DNA of 64,000 nucleotides from Isoetes taiwanensis. Its lineage: Eukaryota; Streptophyta; Lycopodiopsida; Isoetales; Isoetaceae. How positions within the stretch are numbered: the stretch's first letter is position 1; each line of letters starts with the position of its first letter. Location: the NCBI GenBank assembly GCA_021234155.1, contig JAJEKV010000004.1:30547134-30611133 (forward strand). The letters run 5' to 3'. The translations under genes were made by a program, and so were the position numbers. Below the pieces are notes generated by a model that searched no databases, was not told the DNA's origin, and was given only the letters and a program-made list of their open reading frames with translations. Shown here one piece after another: positions 1-11,024 of this stretch.

Positions 1-340
1 ATTGTTTTCAAATGTTGATACCGTGGTGGGTCATTGGGATTTGGCCTCCACTTCTTACTCCAACAATCCCTGTACTGCATATGAGCTGCTCTTCTTAGCA
101 ACTAGCTCCCCCAAGAGACAAACACCTCCTCATAATGGGGGAGACTAGGATCCTGTATTGGATCCTCCTCGGCGTAAGCCATCCACGTTGGGCAGTTATC
201 ATGCATCCGGAAGTTTCGAGCGCCTACGATCCATGTCGAGTAGAGATGTCTCAGAAAAGGTTAGTTTTCACGCTTTCTGTCAGTTCTTGGTCTAGCATTC
301 TATTATTTTCTTTCGTAGGAATGAATGTTTTGCTCAGCAA

Positions 341-614
341 GATCACGAGCGCGATCTTGCTAAGCAGTAGATGTTCTATACATAATTCGCTGGGATCGCG
401 GCTGCGATCCTAGCGATTAGAAAAGTTTTACAGAGTAAGTTAATATCATCTCGCTAAAATCGCGACCGCCATTGATCGAGCTAAAATCTAAATGTTTTTA
501 GACTTAGCGATCGCGTCTGCGATCCTCTCAAGCATCGCCTTCGTCTATGATAGTATTCTCTATGTTATTCTTTTTTATTTCTGCAGTGCTTCATAGAATC
601 GCAGCGGCGATTGT
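341..614. repeat. Cluster of short GATCGCG..CGATC palindromes
   Basis: Imperfect palindromes of the form GATCGCGnCTGCGATC occur at 394-409 and 509-524. Related forms are at 341-356 (GATCACGAGCGCGATC), near 455 (AATCGCGACCGCCATTG) and at 599-614. A further TCGCGGTGGCGAT lies near 1,853. Such clusters of short inverted motifs are typical of the subterminal zones of TIR transposons, but no terminal repeat or target duplication was found here, so the host element is not identified. Confidence 0.5.
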
Positions 615-684
615 TTGTAGCAAAGACTGATCTGCTATATGGTATTTCAGCCTTGGAGCTATTTAGGGGGTCTGATATGAGCCT

Positions 685-1122
685 ATGCGCATCCTCACAC
701 CTTCCAACTATCGGAAATGGTGCATAGAAATTGCACAAGCTATTCCACATATCAGAGGAGATCGTCGGAAAGACCGGTGTTTGTTCTTGCGCACAGGTTT
801 CGGGCCAGATGACGTCGAGCAGATAGGCATTGATATTGCAATGTGGGAAGGCAACAAGAACAATGTGCAAGACGCTTTAATATGTAGTGTCGAGGACACT
901 CATCATCAATTGAAGTGGAGAAACTATGATCCGTCAATGATGACTACTAGCAAGACGAACAAGTCGGCCACTGGAAAGAATGTACCCACCAGCACAAAGG
1001 GCTTCGGCTGGGTTTTGCCATCCTATGAATCATTGTCCCTGTCAGCAGCAAGATCCACGCCTGCGGACCCAATACCTGTCATTGAGCCATCTGCGATGGT
1101 CCGACCCAACCCCTTGCCATGA
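685..1122 (+). CDS. Unrecognised open frame, possibly retroelement gag-like
   Basis: An open frame of 145 codons. The N-terminal part (LTPSNYRKWCIEIAQAI) faintly resembles the NY..W start of Ty1/copia gag polyproteins, but no zinc knuckle follows and the second half is Ser/Thr/Pro rich. No neighbouring pol domain on this strand supports a retroelement. It may be an exon of an unknown gene or a chance open frame; no function is assigned. Confidence 0.2.
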   Translation: MRILTPSNYRKWCIEIAQAIPHIRGDRRKDRCLFLRTGFGPDDVEQIGIDIAMWEGNKNNVQDALICSVEDTHHQLKWRNYDPSMMTTSKTNKSATGKNVPTSTKGFGWVLPSYESLSLSAARSTPADPIPVIEPSAMVRPNPLP

Positions 1123-1495
1123 AGGCCCCCGTTGCCCCCCCAGGAAAATCTCCACGTTCAAGATCAGGCTACGGCAAGACAATACCGATAAGAGCTCCCA
1201 GCCGTCCAGTTTCCAAACACCTCCTTCAGTCAAAGGTGGGGTGCCTTTACATGCTCTAGGATGGCCAACTGCACCCAGCAGGGCGTAAGTTGTTTACGAA
1301 AGTCTCTATTTTTTATTGTGAGCCAGCTCCGGCAAATTTAACCCATAGAATTTCCACAGTTACCCGACGGAAGTATTGACACCTGCAGATATTGTGCCAT
1401 TTGACCCCATTACCAGGTAAATCTTTAAATAATACTCGATGATGATGAGTATTTAACAATTGCAGATCTTATTTTACAAAAAAGAAATCACCTAG

Positions 1496-1739
1496 AGCAC
1501 ACCAGAGGATCTGGAGGGGAAGAAATTTTATATAATTCTGGCAATCATAGCATATGTGCTGCACAGCTTCTTTGTGGCGTCTTTGGAAAACTGGAGCAGC
1601 AACTAGAATTTGCAAAAGCATATGCACGAAAAAGATCAAGGGTGCTTGACGAGAATTTGATAGACAAAGAATACATCGAGTTAAGCATTCAGTATAACAA
1701 GGTGATTGCAAACACAGTGTATAAGGAACTGCTCATATA
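1496..1739 (+). CDS. Unrecognised coding-like stretch without start codon
   Basis: An uninterrupted frame of about 80 codons ends with TAA at 1,737-1,739. Its composition looks like a real amphipathic helical protein (for example LEFAKAYARKRSRVLDENL), with no low-complexity sequence. It has no ATG near its start, so it is more likely a 3' exon or the remnant of an element than a complete gene. I do not recognise the family. Confidence 0.25.
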
Positions 1740-2029
1740 AACTCTTCAACAGCTTCGGCATCAGCATAAGGCATACAGTTGTCCTGCTCAAGGACCGATT
1801 GGCATTGCAACATCCTCAGCATGGAAGGTATATGCTTATTTTAGCTCGTCACAATCGCGGTGGCGATTCTGATGACCTCTTCCTTGCAGGATTTTGTGGA
1901 CATAAGTAACTCCAAATGTTCAAATGATAGCAGTAGTGACCGATAAGAGATCCTAATATGCAAGAGCTTTAGAGGCTCTGCCTTTTTGTTTTAATTTAAT
2001 TCATATGCAATTTGACTCGTTACAATGAA

Positions 2030-2280
2030 CTTTAGTAAGAATGTCACGTGTGACAAATGACCATTAAAAAATACAAAAATTATGGTTTGTGATGTGTGGC
2101 AACTGCAATTAATTTTATCACACGTCACAAATACAAGATCGGTAATGCGTGACAGATTTATATTTTTGTTACGCGTTACATGGTTTTTCATTGGTAACAC
2201 ATCACAAATCATATTATGTAACAAAAATTAAAAAATTCTTGGTAATGTATTTTTCGTTACAAAAAACGTGATAAATTATA
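2030..2280. repeat. AT-rich zone with repeated CACGTGTGAC/GTCACACG motifs
   Basis: Direct and inverted variants of a GTGACAAA / TTTGTCAC core recur (TCACGTGTGACAAATG, TGATGTGTGGCAA, ATCACACGTCACAAAT, TAACACATCACAAATC, GTTACGCGTTACAT). They are spaced about 40 bases apart over 250 bases. The arrangement resembles the subterminal repeats of a TIR DNA transposon or an old foldback MITE. No clear ends or target duplication could be found. Confidence 0.4.
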
Positions 2281-2623
2281 TTATATTTTATTAGTGAATG
2301 AATTCGTTTGTGGCATTTTATATAACTACAATTACTCCAATCAATTGTAAATTGAGATTATATAATCTACTAAGTGCTTTCAACATAAAATGGAATACGC
2401 CATTTCTTGTAAAGAATTTAACTAATAATTATTATTTCAATTTTTAATGAAATTACTTATTCTTGTTGTAGGACATAATGTAACGATTTCTGTACCATAT
2501 ACAGTGAGAACAATAATCTGCGTTGAATAATTTAGAATTAGATGTTATGGATGTCTAACAAGGAGCACTACTTTCAAAAAGCTTTGTCATTACAAGGAAA
2601 CTAACCTCTTTTGTGAACGCCAA

Positions 2624-2921
2624 CACGGGTATTGTCTTACCCTTATGGCAGATAATTTAAAGCCAGGCATGTGTGTTCTCGATGTGGGTTTGGATCAGGC
2701 TATTTGACAGCTGTATTTGCACTATGAAAGGGTCATGTAATTTGCTTCTTAAGTTGATTTGGTTAGTCTATATTACTAACACTAGTTGTTTATAAAGGTT
2801 GGGGAGAATGGACGAGCAATAGGCATTGAACACATTCCCTAGCTTATTGAATCTTCATTTAAGGCAATTGATGTTGGGTCTATGGTAAAACTTCTTCAAG
2901 GCAGCCAACTTTCAATATAAG
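2624..2921 (+). pseudogene. Protein-L-isoaspartate O-methyltransferase pseudogene fragment
   Basis: The translation matches the core of plant PIMT/PCMT enzymes, which repair isoaspartyl residues using S-adenosylmethionine. The block CLTLMADNLKPGMCVLDVG is the helix plus motif I region, followed after a one-base loss by GSGYLTAVFAL. An intron-like gap then leads to an AG acceptor at 2,796-2,797, followed by VGENGRAIGIEHIP and LIESSFKAI. An in-frame TAG replaces the Glu of the HIPEL motif, and the catalytic GSG site sits across the frame break. Retention of an intron means this is a decayed DNA duplicate, not a processed copy. Flanking exons were not found. Confidence 0.75.
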
Positions 2922-2999
2922 GTATGTTTGCTAGTGTTTTTACTCATGCATATCTTTGAATAACTATTATTGTATCTCTAATATTAGAAAGTCTTCATT

Positions 3000-3290
3000 G
3001 TTGTAAGAATAGAATAGAATAGAATAGAATAGAAACCAATAGGCCATGAGACGCATACAATGGGCTAGAACAACCAGGACATCACAAAATATAATGGAAA
3101 CATTATAAAGCTTGGGAAAAACCCAGATGAAACTATGACTTGGTCCTTAGGCTAGACAATCAATTCAGACTTTATGTATTATCACAAAAACACAAGAACA
3201 AATAGAAATAACATCATCAAGAAGAACATGAAAAAAATTATCCAAGGATTAGAAGGCTAGTGATCCGTAATGATCATGGAACAATAACAA
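3000..3290 (-). mobile_element. LINE 3' end fragment with (AGAAT)n tail
   Basis: A tail of AGAAT pentamers at 3,008-3,034 is followed by AACCAATAGGCC, the reverse complement of the GGCCnATTGGT 3'-end motif shared with the LINE ends near 7,440, 35,500 and 51,680. The element reads leftwards (minus strand) and is strongly 5' truncated. No coding region is visible in it. Confidence 0.5.
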
Positions 3291-3720
3291 TAGCAATAAC
3301 AATAACAATAACAATAACAATAACAATAACAATAACAATAACAATAACAATAACAATAACAATAACAATAATAATAATAATAATATTAACCAAGCCATTT
3401 TAGGCCCTCAGGCCTCTATGGCTAAATGTACAATGAATGAATACATACTAGTTCAAAATAATAACTATCAAAATCACACATCAAACTATAAAGTTCAATG
3501 ATATCTGTTCGCTCTAGCCATATTTCTTTGATATAGGTGCCCAGAGCATCTGCTGATAAATTAAGCAGTTCTCTAAGAGTAGACACTTGAATATCATGTT
3601 CCAAACGTATATGAGCATATGAAGCACACTCAAGAAAAGTATGGTGCTCTGTCTAGACCAATGGATCTAGACATCCCAAACAATATCTTTCTTTTCGAGG
3701 TGTATTATTCCACCACCCTT
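3283..3720 (-). mobile_element. 5'-truncated LINE fragment, C-terminal Cys/His end and (AATAAC)n tail
   Basis: About 14 AATAAC units (3,287-3,369), then ATA units, form the 3' tail of a minus-strand LINE. The adjacent 3' untranslated part contains GGCCCTCAGGCCTCTATGG, related to the 3' ends of the other LINEs here. Upstream on the minus strand the translation CLGCLDPLV then TEHHTFLECASYAHIR matches the Cys-Cys-His-Cys C-terminal zinc motif of the LINE at 19.8 kb (CLVCTEQEVEDERHSLL). One in-frame stop and at least one frameshift are present. Confidence 0.65.
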
Positions 3721-3794
3721 TCTCAATATGTGAAGACAGTCGTTATTGAAACCACGTGTGGACGATTTGGTGACAGCGCAACTCACTGGGGCTA

Positions 3795-4150
3795 GGTTTT
3801 GGCGCTGCTTCAATCTCAGATAACCCTCCTCAGGTGCCCGTCTCGGGCGATTTTTGGTGCATTGGAAAGCCCTTGCAGTAAGATTTACAAGGGTGTATGG
3901 CATCAAGTAATTTTATCTCTACTTCAGTCCTGGAATTGGGATCATCTATTTCGGCCTCCATGGTTCCCGTCAGTTTTGGCGTTGCTTCAATCTCAGATAT
4001 GTCCCATCTCGAGTGTCCGTTTTGAGCGATTTTTGGTGCTTTTGGAAAGGTCTTATAGTTTTCTTTCCAAAGGTATATGCCATCGTGTGGTTTTCTTTGT
4101 AATTCAGCCCCGTAATTGGGATCATGCATTTCTGCTTCCATGGTTACCAC
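3795..4150. repeat. Two-unit tandem repeat of about 180 bp
   Basis: Two diverged units share TTTTGGCGnTGCTTCAATC, GAGCGATTTTTGGTGC(A)TTGGAAAG and AATTGGGATCAT segments. Unit 1 is roughly 3,795-3,972 and unit 2 roughly 3,973-4,150. The open frames on both strands through this block look like by-products of the duplication. It resembles in style, but not in sequence, the tandem block at 45.65-46.6 kb. Confidence 0.6.
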
Positions 4151-4739
4151 CGCCGACATGCAATCTTGCTCTCAGTTTCATGCTTCTATGGCCTCTTCAG
4201 CACTGCCTCCTAATTGTCATCTCAATTTTGTTGCTCATGCCCTTGCTTCCATGGGTTTGTAGCGAACTGTATTAATACAAATTTTTTTTTTATTAGATGC
4301 TTTGTGTAGATCTCAGTGCTTTGTAATTTCTAGTCAAGAATGAAGGATTATAAAATATATGCAGGTCCACGGCATGATATCTGAAGCAGCCTTCAATTCT
4401 CACCCTTTTATTATAATCTCTACAGATTCTATAAGTCCATCTAAGATGCTTGTCGCATTTAAATGTCTCAGAGCGATCAGGTTTGGCATGTGTAGTGCTG
4501 AATAAAGCTTGTTGGTTTAAAACTGTTTGTTTATTTTGTTAAGATTTTAAAATTTATTTGATGGAAATTAATGGCTGGCTTCTACATGACACATGGTACT
4601 CTTTCCCATCCTTGTAGTCTGCAAGGGCTTGGTATATAAAGGAGGTTTTTGCAATGGGAGGTGTAATTGGTCAATGATGTCTCTTATGTCAAGCTTGTAG
4701 ATTATGGTGGTTTTTAATGCCAATAGCATATAGAAATAC

Positions 4740-5165
4740 ATATTCTAAACAAGGTGCACCCCGGACTATCACAGTCGTCGGATTCATCGATCCTACGACC
4801 CAGATCGTATGTTGGGGCCTCTGGGCACCTCTCATTTTGCTTTTAGTCGTTTATGATTTGAGGCGCCTATGCTTTTTTATATGAAATACGAGTTTGCCTA
4901 AGGTTTTGAGGGAATATCGAATCTCTATACGTCTTTGCCTAAGGATTTAGAATATGAAATAAAGGGCTCGAATCTCTACCAAAATAACTCAATGTCCTAA
5001 CAAGACTACTTTAACTAATATACCCAGTGAGCTTGTATCTTGAATCTATGTTTTTTTATAACAAGCCATTCAATTGTTTTTGGGATATATGGTCTATGGT
5101 TTCAGGAATTATTATTAAATCCCTCTAGTACCCCCTGTTATTATGCTACATATTCCGTCACATTC
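4740..5165 (-). repeat. Dispersed repeat family A copy (SINE-like)
   Basis: This is one of at least four copies in the window (others start near 24,605, 25,015 and 59,785). Shared landmarks are AAGGTGCACC near the left end, CTCTACCAAAATAACTCAATG in the middle, then CCAGTGAGCT and CCCTGTTATTATGCTACAT at the right end. Read on the minus strand it has a Pol III A-box-like AGCTCACTGGGTATAT and, about 60 bases on, a B-box-like GAGATTCGAGCC, so a tRNA-derived SINE origin is possible. The span between boxes is long for a tRNA, and the outer limits are drawn only by similarity among copies. Confidence 0.5.
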
Positions 5166-5169
5166 GGAT

Positions 5170-7487
5170 CCGGTACCAGCTTACTAGGTGGCCACCACCG
5201 CATCTGGCCCATCCGGAAGGACACAAAGGCGCGGTACCTTGCCGGGCATCGGGAGATGTTCGGCTCTTTGGACACTCATCCTCGAACCTTTGGCTAGAAA
5301 GTGCTTCAAGGCCAGCCCGAAAGCCCTACAGGGGGACATCACACCCCAGGCAATTGGGAACAAGATGCCTGCAGCAGCTCTATGACCGGGCCAGGACGCC
5401 AGCGACGCCCATACCCCACGGATGGCCCCCATTGGTTCTCGTGGGACGAGGATGTTGAGGAGGGCTCGCGAACGGCTAGCTAATGGGAAGGCAACGCTGA
5501 CCTCGATGGTATGCGTGCTCAAAGTTACTCAGGTGGGGCGAGGCGCCCGGCCAGCCGGTCCTCACTACCCGTTTCAAGTAGCATTGCGGGAGGGTTTCCC
5601 AGACAATGGACCCAAGCGTGGTTGTTCCCATTCACAAGGCGGGCGACCCACACCGTCCGCCAATTGCGGACGATCATGGTCGGGCTTCAAGATTTGCCAA
5701 ACCGCTATCGCATTCTCGAAGCGCAGAGTTGACCCCTGGCAGAGGGAGGTGCGGATGCGCGAAACCCTCACACAGGCGGGCTTTCGGCCCGCCCGCCTCT
5801 CAACGATTGACCATATCTTTTCTGGCTGCGGGGCGATTGAAGGTACCGGAATCATCGGGCCGGACTTGTATTGTCGCTTTGTGGATTTCGCAAAGGCTTT
5901 TGACACGGTCCCCCGAAAAGTTGGGCTAGACGGCGTCAACTGGGGCTCCCATTGCCTGTAAGCGTAATGCCATATACTGTGTTGTATGAGAGTTGTTTTG
6001 GCGGTGATCACCGGACGGGCCAAGCATTCACCAAGTGACGGGGTCCCAGGTTGCCCCCTCTCGCCAACACTTTTGGCCTACATTGATCAGCTTAGAGCCT
6101 CCGGCCATCGGGAAGGCATGGGGATGGCATACTGCCTTTTGCACCAGGTCATCCGCCAGCCATCTATGCGGACGATGTTGGCTCGCTGCCCACACCCTTG
6201 CTATGCGTCTCACCCGATGCCCTAATAACACATTTTGTCGCTACGCATTGCGCCAATCCACCAAGACGGTGGTTCTCATATCCCTCTTCCGCCACCCCAT
6301 GCCTCCCGCACTCACATATCGGGACAGCTCAGGACGCCACGCCCACCTAGGCAAGTACCTGGGGTGGAGTTCCCTCCTCCGCTGGGCCGTTGAGGCGTCT
6401 ATCCGCTTAAGGTGACAAAGCAGGGCCGAAAGCTTTATGCCATGCGGAACAGGTCACCGTATGCGTAGCTATATGATTAGCTCATCCGGCCACATCTGTT
6501 CCGGGTAACCGGTCGAGCCTGCCCTTCAGACGGGTCGAGGTTTGGGGTCTCTGGCCTCTTTGGCTTAATTGAATGACTTGGAGCGGTGCCAACTTCGGCA
6601 GCCCTTGATAGACACATCGTCTATTTTCTAAAGTGGTTACTATGGGTGATGCTCGGCTCCCCGCGACGGCTTTACAATGCGGGCCATACGAGTCCGCAGC
6701 TCGCTTAGGGGCCCGTTGGAGGGGTAAGAGAGACTGGTTCGCCCGGATGGAACGGGGGGAGCCAATGTGATGCGTCTACCGGGCGCAATGACGATCGATC
6801 GACGGACTTGGGGAGTACCTAGATGCTTGTTTCCTTGGCAAGCTGGGGGACCCCATTGCTCTAGAGCAGGTCAAAATGGCCCATTACATCAACCCCGGGT
6901 GTTAGCCCGGGGCCCACGGCTCTACCTGCGTTCCCGGCTGCCCTCAAAAGCGGACTCATTGCCTCCATTCAAGACAGGGTGCCCACCATCTTCGTGATCG
7001 AGGCCAGGCAAGGTGGATTGGGAGCCCCGCCAGATTGTGCTCGCTGTCTTTGTCAAACGGGTGCCATTGAGGATGAGTCTCTACACTTTCCAGAAGTTGC
7101 CCAAATCCCCGGTCGATCCGGGCGATATCGCTCCCTTAGTACGGTAGGACGTGCCCTTGCATTTCTTTGATGAACACACCGTCGGTCGTGTGCGGGGTCA
7201 TACATCCGAGGTACTGACTGGACCTGGAGGTCACCTTTGCCCCCGCCTGGCTGTCCGCTGACTAGGCACTACGGGGGTGGTGCATGACTGTATATATTGG
7301 GATGTTTCTACATTTTATATGATTAGCACAGTTTGTCGGTGGCTGATTCTTTGCCCGCAGTTTTCCCTCGAAAACCCTTGGCCGGGTTTTTAATCCGGCG
7401 GTAAATCCGCTTGCGTTTTTTTGTATTGGGTCCCATAGACCGATTGGTCTCCGTAGACGATAAAAGTACCTTCCTTCCTTCCTTCCT
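5170..7487 (+). mobile_element. GC-rich degenerate non-LTR retrotransposon (LINE)
   Basis: Fragments of a reverse transcriptase appear in order in shifting frames. They are a finger motif VVPIHKAGDPHRPPI (about 5,616-5,660), STIDHIF (5,800), YCRFVDFAKAFDTVPRK (5,870-5,920), GCPLSPTLLAYIDQL (6,052-6,096), the catalytic YADDV (about 6,167-6,181) and a C-terminal CARCLCQTGAIEDESLHF zinc motif (7,038-7,092). The 3' untranslated end holds a GTTTTCCCTCGAAAAC hairpin, GGTCCCATAGACCGATTGG and a (TTCC)n tail at 7,471-7,489. No frame is open end to end, so it is dead as read. It is distinctly GC rich compared with its AT-rich surroundings. The same family recurs at 17.2, 35.5 and 46.6 kb. Confidence 0.8.
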
Positions 7488-7499
7488 TCCTACGGATTT

Positions 7500-8870
7500 G
7501 TTATGCCTAATTTTTATTATAATATTTGATGATCATTGTTAAGGCTCAGGATGACAGTGTTACAAAGAAAGCACCGATGAGTGTCAGCTATATGCCAATG
7601 ATATTGTATCAAATTTGTACTTTCAAGTGCCAATGTATGTAAAATAGCAGCATAACCAGAAGCAAGGCTACCATGAGGGATTTGAAACTTTAATGTTTAC
7701 AAAAGTCAAAGATGTACATATGTCACACTAAGTAGGGACTTGGGGACTATAATGAACATGAAACGAAGGGCAACAACTGAGGAGTATAAAATTTATTTGT
7801 ATATATCATATGGTTATTTCATAACAGGCATTTTTGTCATAGCGATCCTCAAAACAAGAAAAGTATCTGGAGTTGTGCAGCCTAGTGCTAGCTATGGTTT
7901 TTCCTATTAATAATAAAATCTATCAGCTGTGATAGGATTGGCAAGGAAGGTATGAAATAATTTCTAATGTGTAATCTGGCAGTGCCTTACCAAGAGATAG
8001 ATGTTCGAACACTGATAAGATTATCGGGATGAAGGCAATTATGAATGGAAGAATTGCTTAAGGAAGTATGCTAGATATGTATGAGACAATAGATAACCAA
8101 TATAAGCATGCCATTAACATTAATTTCACTTGAGCTGGCATCTCATTTGTAGATACTCCAAATCTGGACCCATTCATCTTATAATGGGTCTCTCCCATTG
8201 GAAGCAATATGGCACCATCTAAGTCTATGTTGATGAACGACAGACTGATGTTGAGATCACTCTCCCTTGATGGGCCAATTTGTGAGAAAGCTTCATTATT
8301 ACAACGTATGACCTGTGATTACTTTTTTCACTTAATTGTCTTTGAAGCTTGTGTACTAGAAACAAGATATATGTTTGCAGAAATATGGTGTGACAATGCA
8401 TAGCGAAGACGTAGTTGACCGATTAGACAAAAGAACTAAAGCAGAGAGATTGGGCATAAAAGAAGCATATTGGAGATAAACAATGTCTATGTATGACTGA
8501 AAAATGATGAATTAATAAGAAAATATTAAGGAAATTATGATGTTTTAAAATTGGTTGGTGGTGGTAGTCATGACCTTGAAAGGTTGATAGATATTAGTTG
8601 ATAAATTTGAAATGGAGTATAAAAGTCAAGTAAAATGAAGTTGTGTCCTCTCCTATCTTCCCTGTGCTTATGACTTGTATTCCTTCCATCCCTCCTTGTA
8701 TCATGCTTCTGCCAGATTGGTGGTGGTATTTAACTGTAAGCTAGGGCATGGAGTTAAGATAGTCTAACACTCTTGTCTCTCTAGCTTAAGTGTGTTTATT
8801 TGGGTATTTGCAGGGTCTGGGCACCCATTCTAGGCAAGGAGAGTTCACATAGTTTGAGTTGTACAAACTA
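7500..8870. other. No recognisable gene
   Basis: AT-rich sequence with only short open frames; the longest is 64 codons at 8,209-8,403 and resembles nothing I know. No terminal repeats, tails or conserved protein motifs were seen. Confidence 0.5.
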
Positions 8871-8871
8871 G

Positions 8872-10035
8872 ATAGTGACCCGAAAGGTTTTGTTCAAGTA
8901 AAATACTTAGGTTTTGCTTTCTCTCGTTTTAATTGTGCAAAATTGGGCATATATAATATTTGTCTATTTGTTTCTAATAAACGAGGTTTCTAATGGACTA
9001 TTGTTAGATTCTCATAGGTGGCTAGCTTATCTACGATGACTTCTAATTTCATTAGCGCTTGGTTGTTATGATGTTCTTTTCTTATCTTAGGGTGCCTTCG
9101 CACCCGCGGTTAGGTTAAGATTAAGTTAATTTTGACCTTTAAGTTAAGTTAGTGTTAACTGGATCCTGCCTTCAGACCAAACTTAGTTAAGGATTCCCGT
9201 TAAAATTAACCTAACGGCAGTTCCATGAAATGCATTCGCACATGCCCAATTTAAGTTATCCTTTAAATTAACATAAAGACAATATGTTCATATATGCCTC
9301 GTTAAGTTACCTTAAATTATCATCAAAATGGCCTCAACTGACCTTAAAGTGACCTCTTAAGGTCACTTTAACTTTTAGTGTATTTTTTGAATTGGGTTAA
9401 TTTTGTGTTAATTTTACTAACTTAACCCAACATAGTGGGAACATAATTTTTGTTAACATTTTTATTTTAAAAAGTTAACTGACACTTAACTGAAATTTTT
9501 AACCCAATGCTAACTTAACTAGCAGTGCGAACGAAACTTTTACTTAAAAAATAAATTTGTCCTAACTTAAAAGTGGGAACATAGTGCGAACATGATTTCC
9601 GTTAACATTTCCAATAAAAAAATGTTATATGACACTTAACTGAAATTCTTAATCCAATGCTAACTTAACTAGTGGTGCGAACGAAGCTTGTGTTAAAAAT
9701 TAAAATTTATCCTAACTTAAAGGCGGGTGCGAAGGTACCCTTAGTAAGCTTATTTTAACTACTTTTTTCTCCAATGATCAGCATTGCTTATATTGCTGAT
9801 ATAGTAGCTAAGCTAACATTTACACTAGGGTTTACATTGTGCTTGGCTTTGGATGTGTAGATTGACTTGCTTTGTGGTAATATTCAAGCGCTACTCAAAA
9901 CCAAAAACTCCTACTTTCAAAGTGTTGAACTATCTTATAACAAAAGTGAGTGACCCCAAAGGGTTTATTCAAGTAAAATACTTCGGTTTTGCTTTCTCTC
10001 ATTTTCTTTGTGCAAAATTGGGCATATAAAATGTT
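8872..10035. repeat. Direct repeats of about 110 bp flanking a MITE
   Basis: The segment near 8,876-8,990 (AAGTAAAATACTTAGG, TTTTGCTTTCTCTCGTTTT, GTGCAAAATTGGGCATAT) recurs near 9,953-10,045 with about 85-90 percent similarity by eye. A second pair lies at about 9,815-9,890 and 10,390-10,440 plus 10,649-10,690 (TTTGGCTTTGGATGT, GTGGTAATATTCAA). The locus is therefore a local tandem duplication later invaded by two MITEs, and one copy serves as an empty-site control for the other. Confidence 0.6.
9090..9740. mobile_element. Tourist-like (PIF/Harbinger) MITE with TTA target duplication
   Basis: A 651-bp element is bounded by inverted repeats GGGTGCCTTCGCACCCGC (left) and GCGGGTGCGAAGGTACCC (right), with one mismatch. 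It is flanked by TTA at 9,087-9,089 and 9,741-9,743, the 3-bp target size typical of PIF/Harbinger. The interior is AT rich, without coding capacity, and built of repeated TTAAGTTAAC-like and TAACTTAACTAGnnGTGCGAACGAA units. The repeats run in both directions, so a long foldback is possible. Confidence 0.8.
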
Positions 10036-10116
10036 TGTTTCTAAAGCAAACATTTTGGCGAAGTTAAAGCAAGAAATATCACACTTGAGCCTTCTCGAGC
10101 CCCGTCAGCACATGGT

Positions 10117-10350
10117 TTAGGGGCAGTCGAGGGATGGGCAACCTCGCCTGCCCCTCTGCGTTCCTCGGGCACACGCCACACAATTCGTCCGATTCAGCAT
10201 TCTTCCAAGAGCGTGGTCGATTATGATTTCCCGCGTTTTGATCTTGCCGTGGAGTTCGTCTACCGTGGCGTCTTGCGTGGCTTCCTTCTTTGTTCTTGGT
10301 GTGATACGATCAGGTGAATTCAACGTCCGGAGGCTACCCTTCCCTGCCAT
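10117..10350 (-). CDS. Unrecognised small open frame
   Basis: A 77-codon frame with a basic, Arg/Lys/Thr-rich N-terminal half and a C-terminal Cys pair separated by 13 residues. It sits in a patch of higher GC content than its surroundings, which favours it being an inserted or formerly coding piece. I do not recognise the family, and no neighbours support a role. Confidence 0.2.
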   Translation of the reverse strand: MAGKGSLRTLNSPDRITPRTKKEATQDATVDELHGKIKTREIIIDHALGRMLNRTNCVACARGTQRGRRGCPSLDCP

Positions 10351-10440
10351 GTCACGTGTTATCCATCCCTATAATGTGATTTCACCCTAAGCTAACTTTT
10401 ACACGGATTTACATTATGTTTGGCTTTGGATGTCTAGATT

Positions 10441-10648
10441 CTATCCCTGTAAATGTCGGACGTGGGCGTGTTAAAGCCAGTCTTAAATGGCAAAAAATCC
10501 ATCGCCAGCCTTAAATGGCAAAAAATCCACCGTCCACAAAAATGTCGGTGTACTTTTTTTTTAGCATGGCTATAACATGTCAAAGACATGGATATACCAT
10601 GGATATGCCCGTGGCTATAACATGATGTTGTCCGATATATACAGATTC
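10441..10648. mobile_element. Mutator-like foldback MITE, copy 1
   Basis: The element begins TATCCCTGTAAATGTCGGA and ends TCCGATATATACAGATTC. Inner arms are CTATAACATG-type inverted repeats, and the left arm contains a tandem repeat of CCTTAAATGGCAAAAAATCC. It is flanked by GTCTAGATT (10,432-10,440) and GTGTAGGTT (10,649-10,657), two differences in nine. The paralogous empty site near 9,856 reads GTGTAGATT once, which supports a real insertion with a 9-bp target duplication, the size used by Mutator-like elements. It is non-coding. Confidence 0.7.
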
Positions 10649-11024
10649 GTGTAGGTTGACTTTGTTTTGTGGTAATATTCAAATACACTGAAGAACTAGA
10701 AAGTCCTTTGAACTATCCAAAGCCAACTTCTATAACCACAAAAATTTTGTTGTTCGTGGAGAAACGGTGGTAGTGCCGTGGTAGACCGCTTATATTAAAA
10801 AACAAAAGTGCATCGAGCAGAGACCAAAAAGATATGGTCAAAGCCAGAAAAGATGCAAAGGAACCTTCTGTTAACTGTAACAAGGTGGACCAAACAAGGA
10901 TTAGTTCTAGAAGTGCAATATTGGAAGGATATTTTCTGTAGGAAGGAAACGATGATTTGACCATGGAAAGGGGTATAAGTAAGGCCTTGGCTGGAGACCA
11001 GGAACAAGTTGCAGCAGAAGGAAA

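Noticed and set aside
3287-3369. Regular repeats that could be mistaken for a CRISPR array
   Set aside because: The units are a plain 6-bp AATAAC microsatellite without spacers, forming the tail of a LINE in a plant genome.
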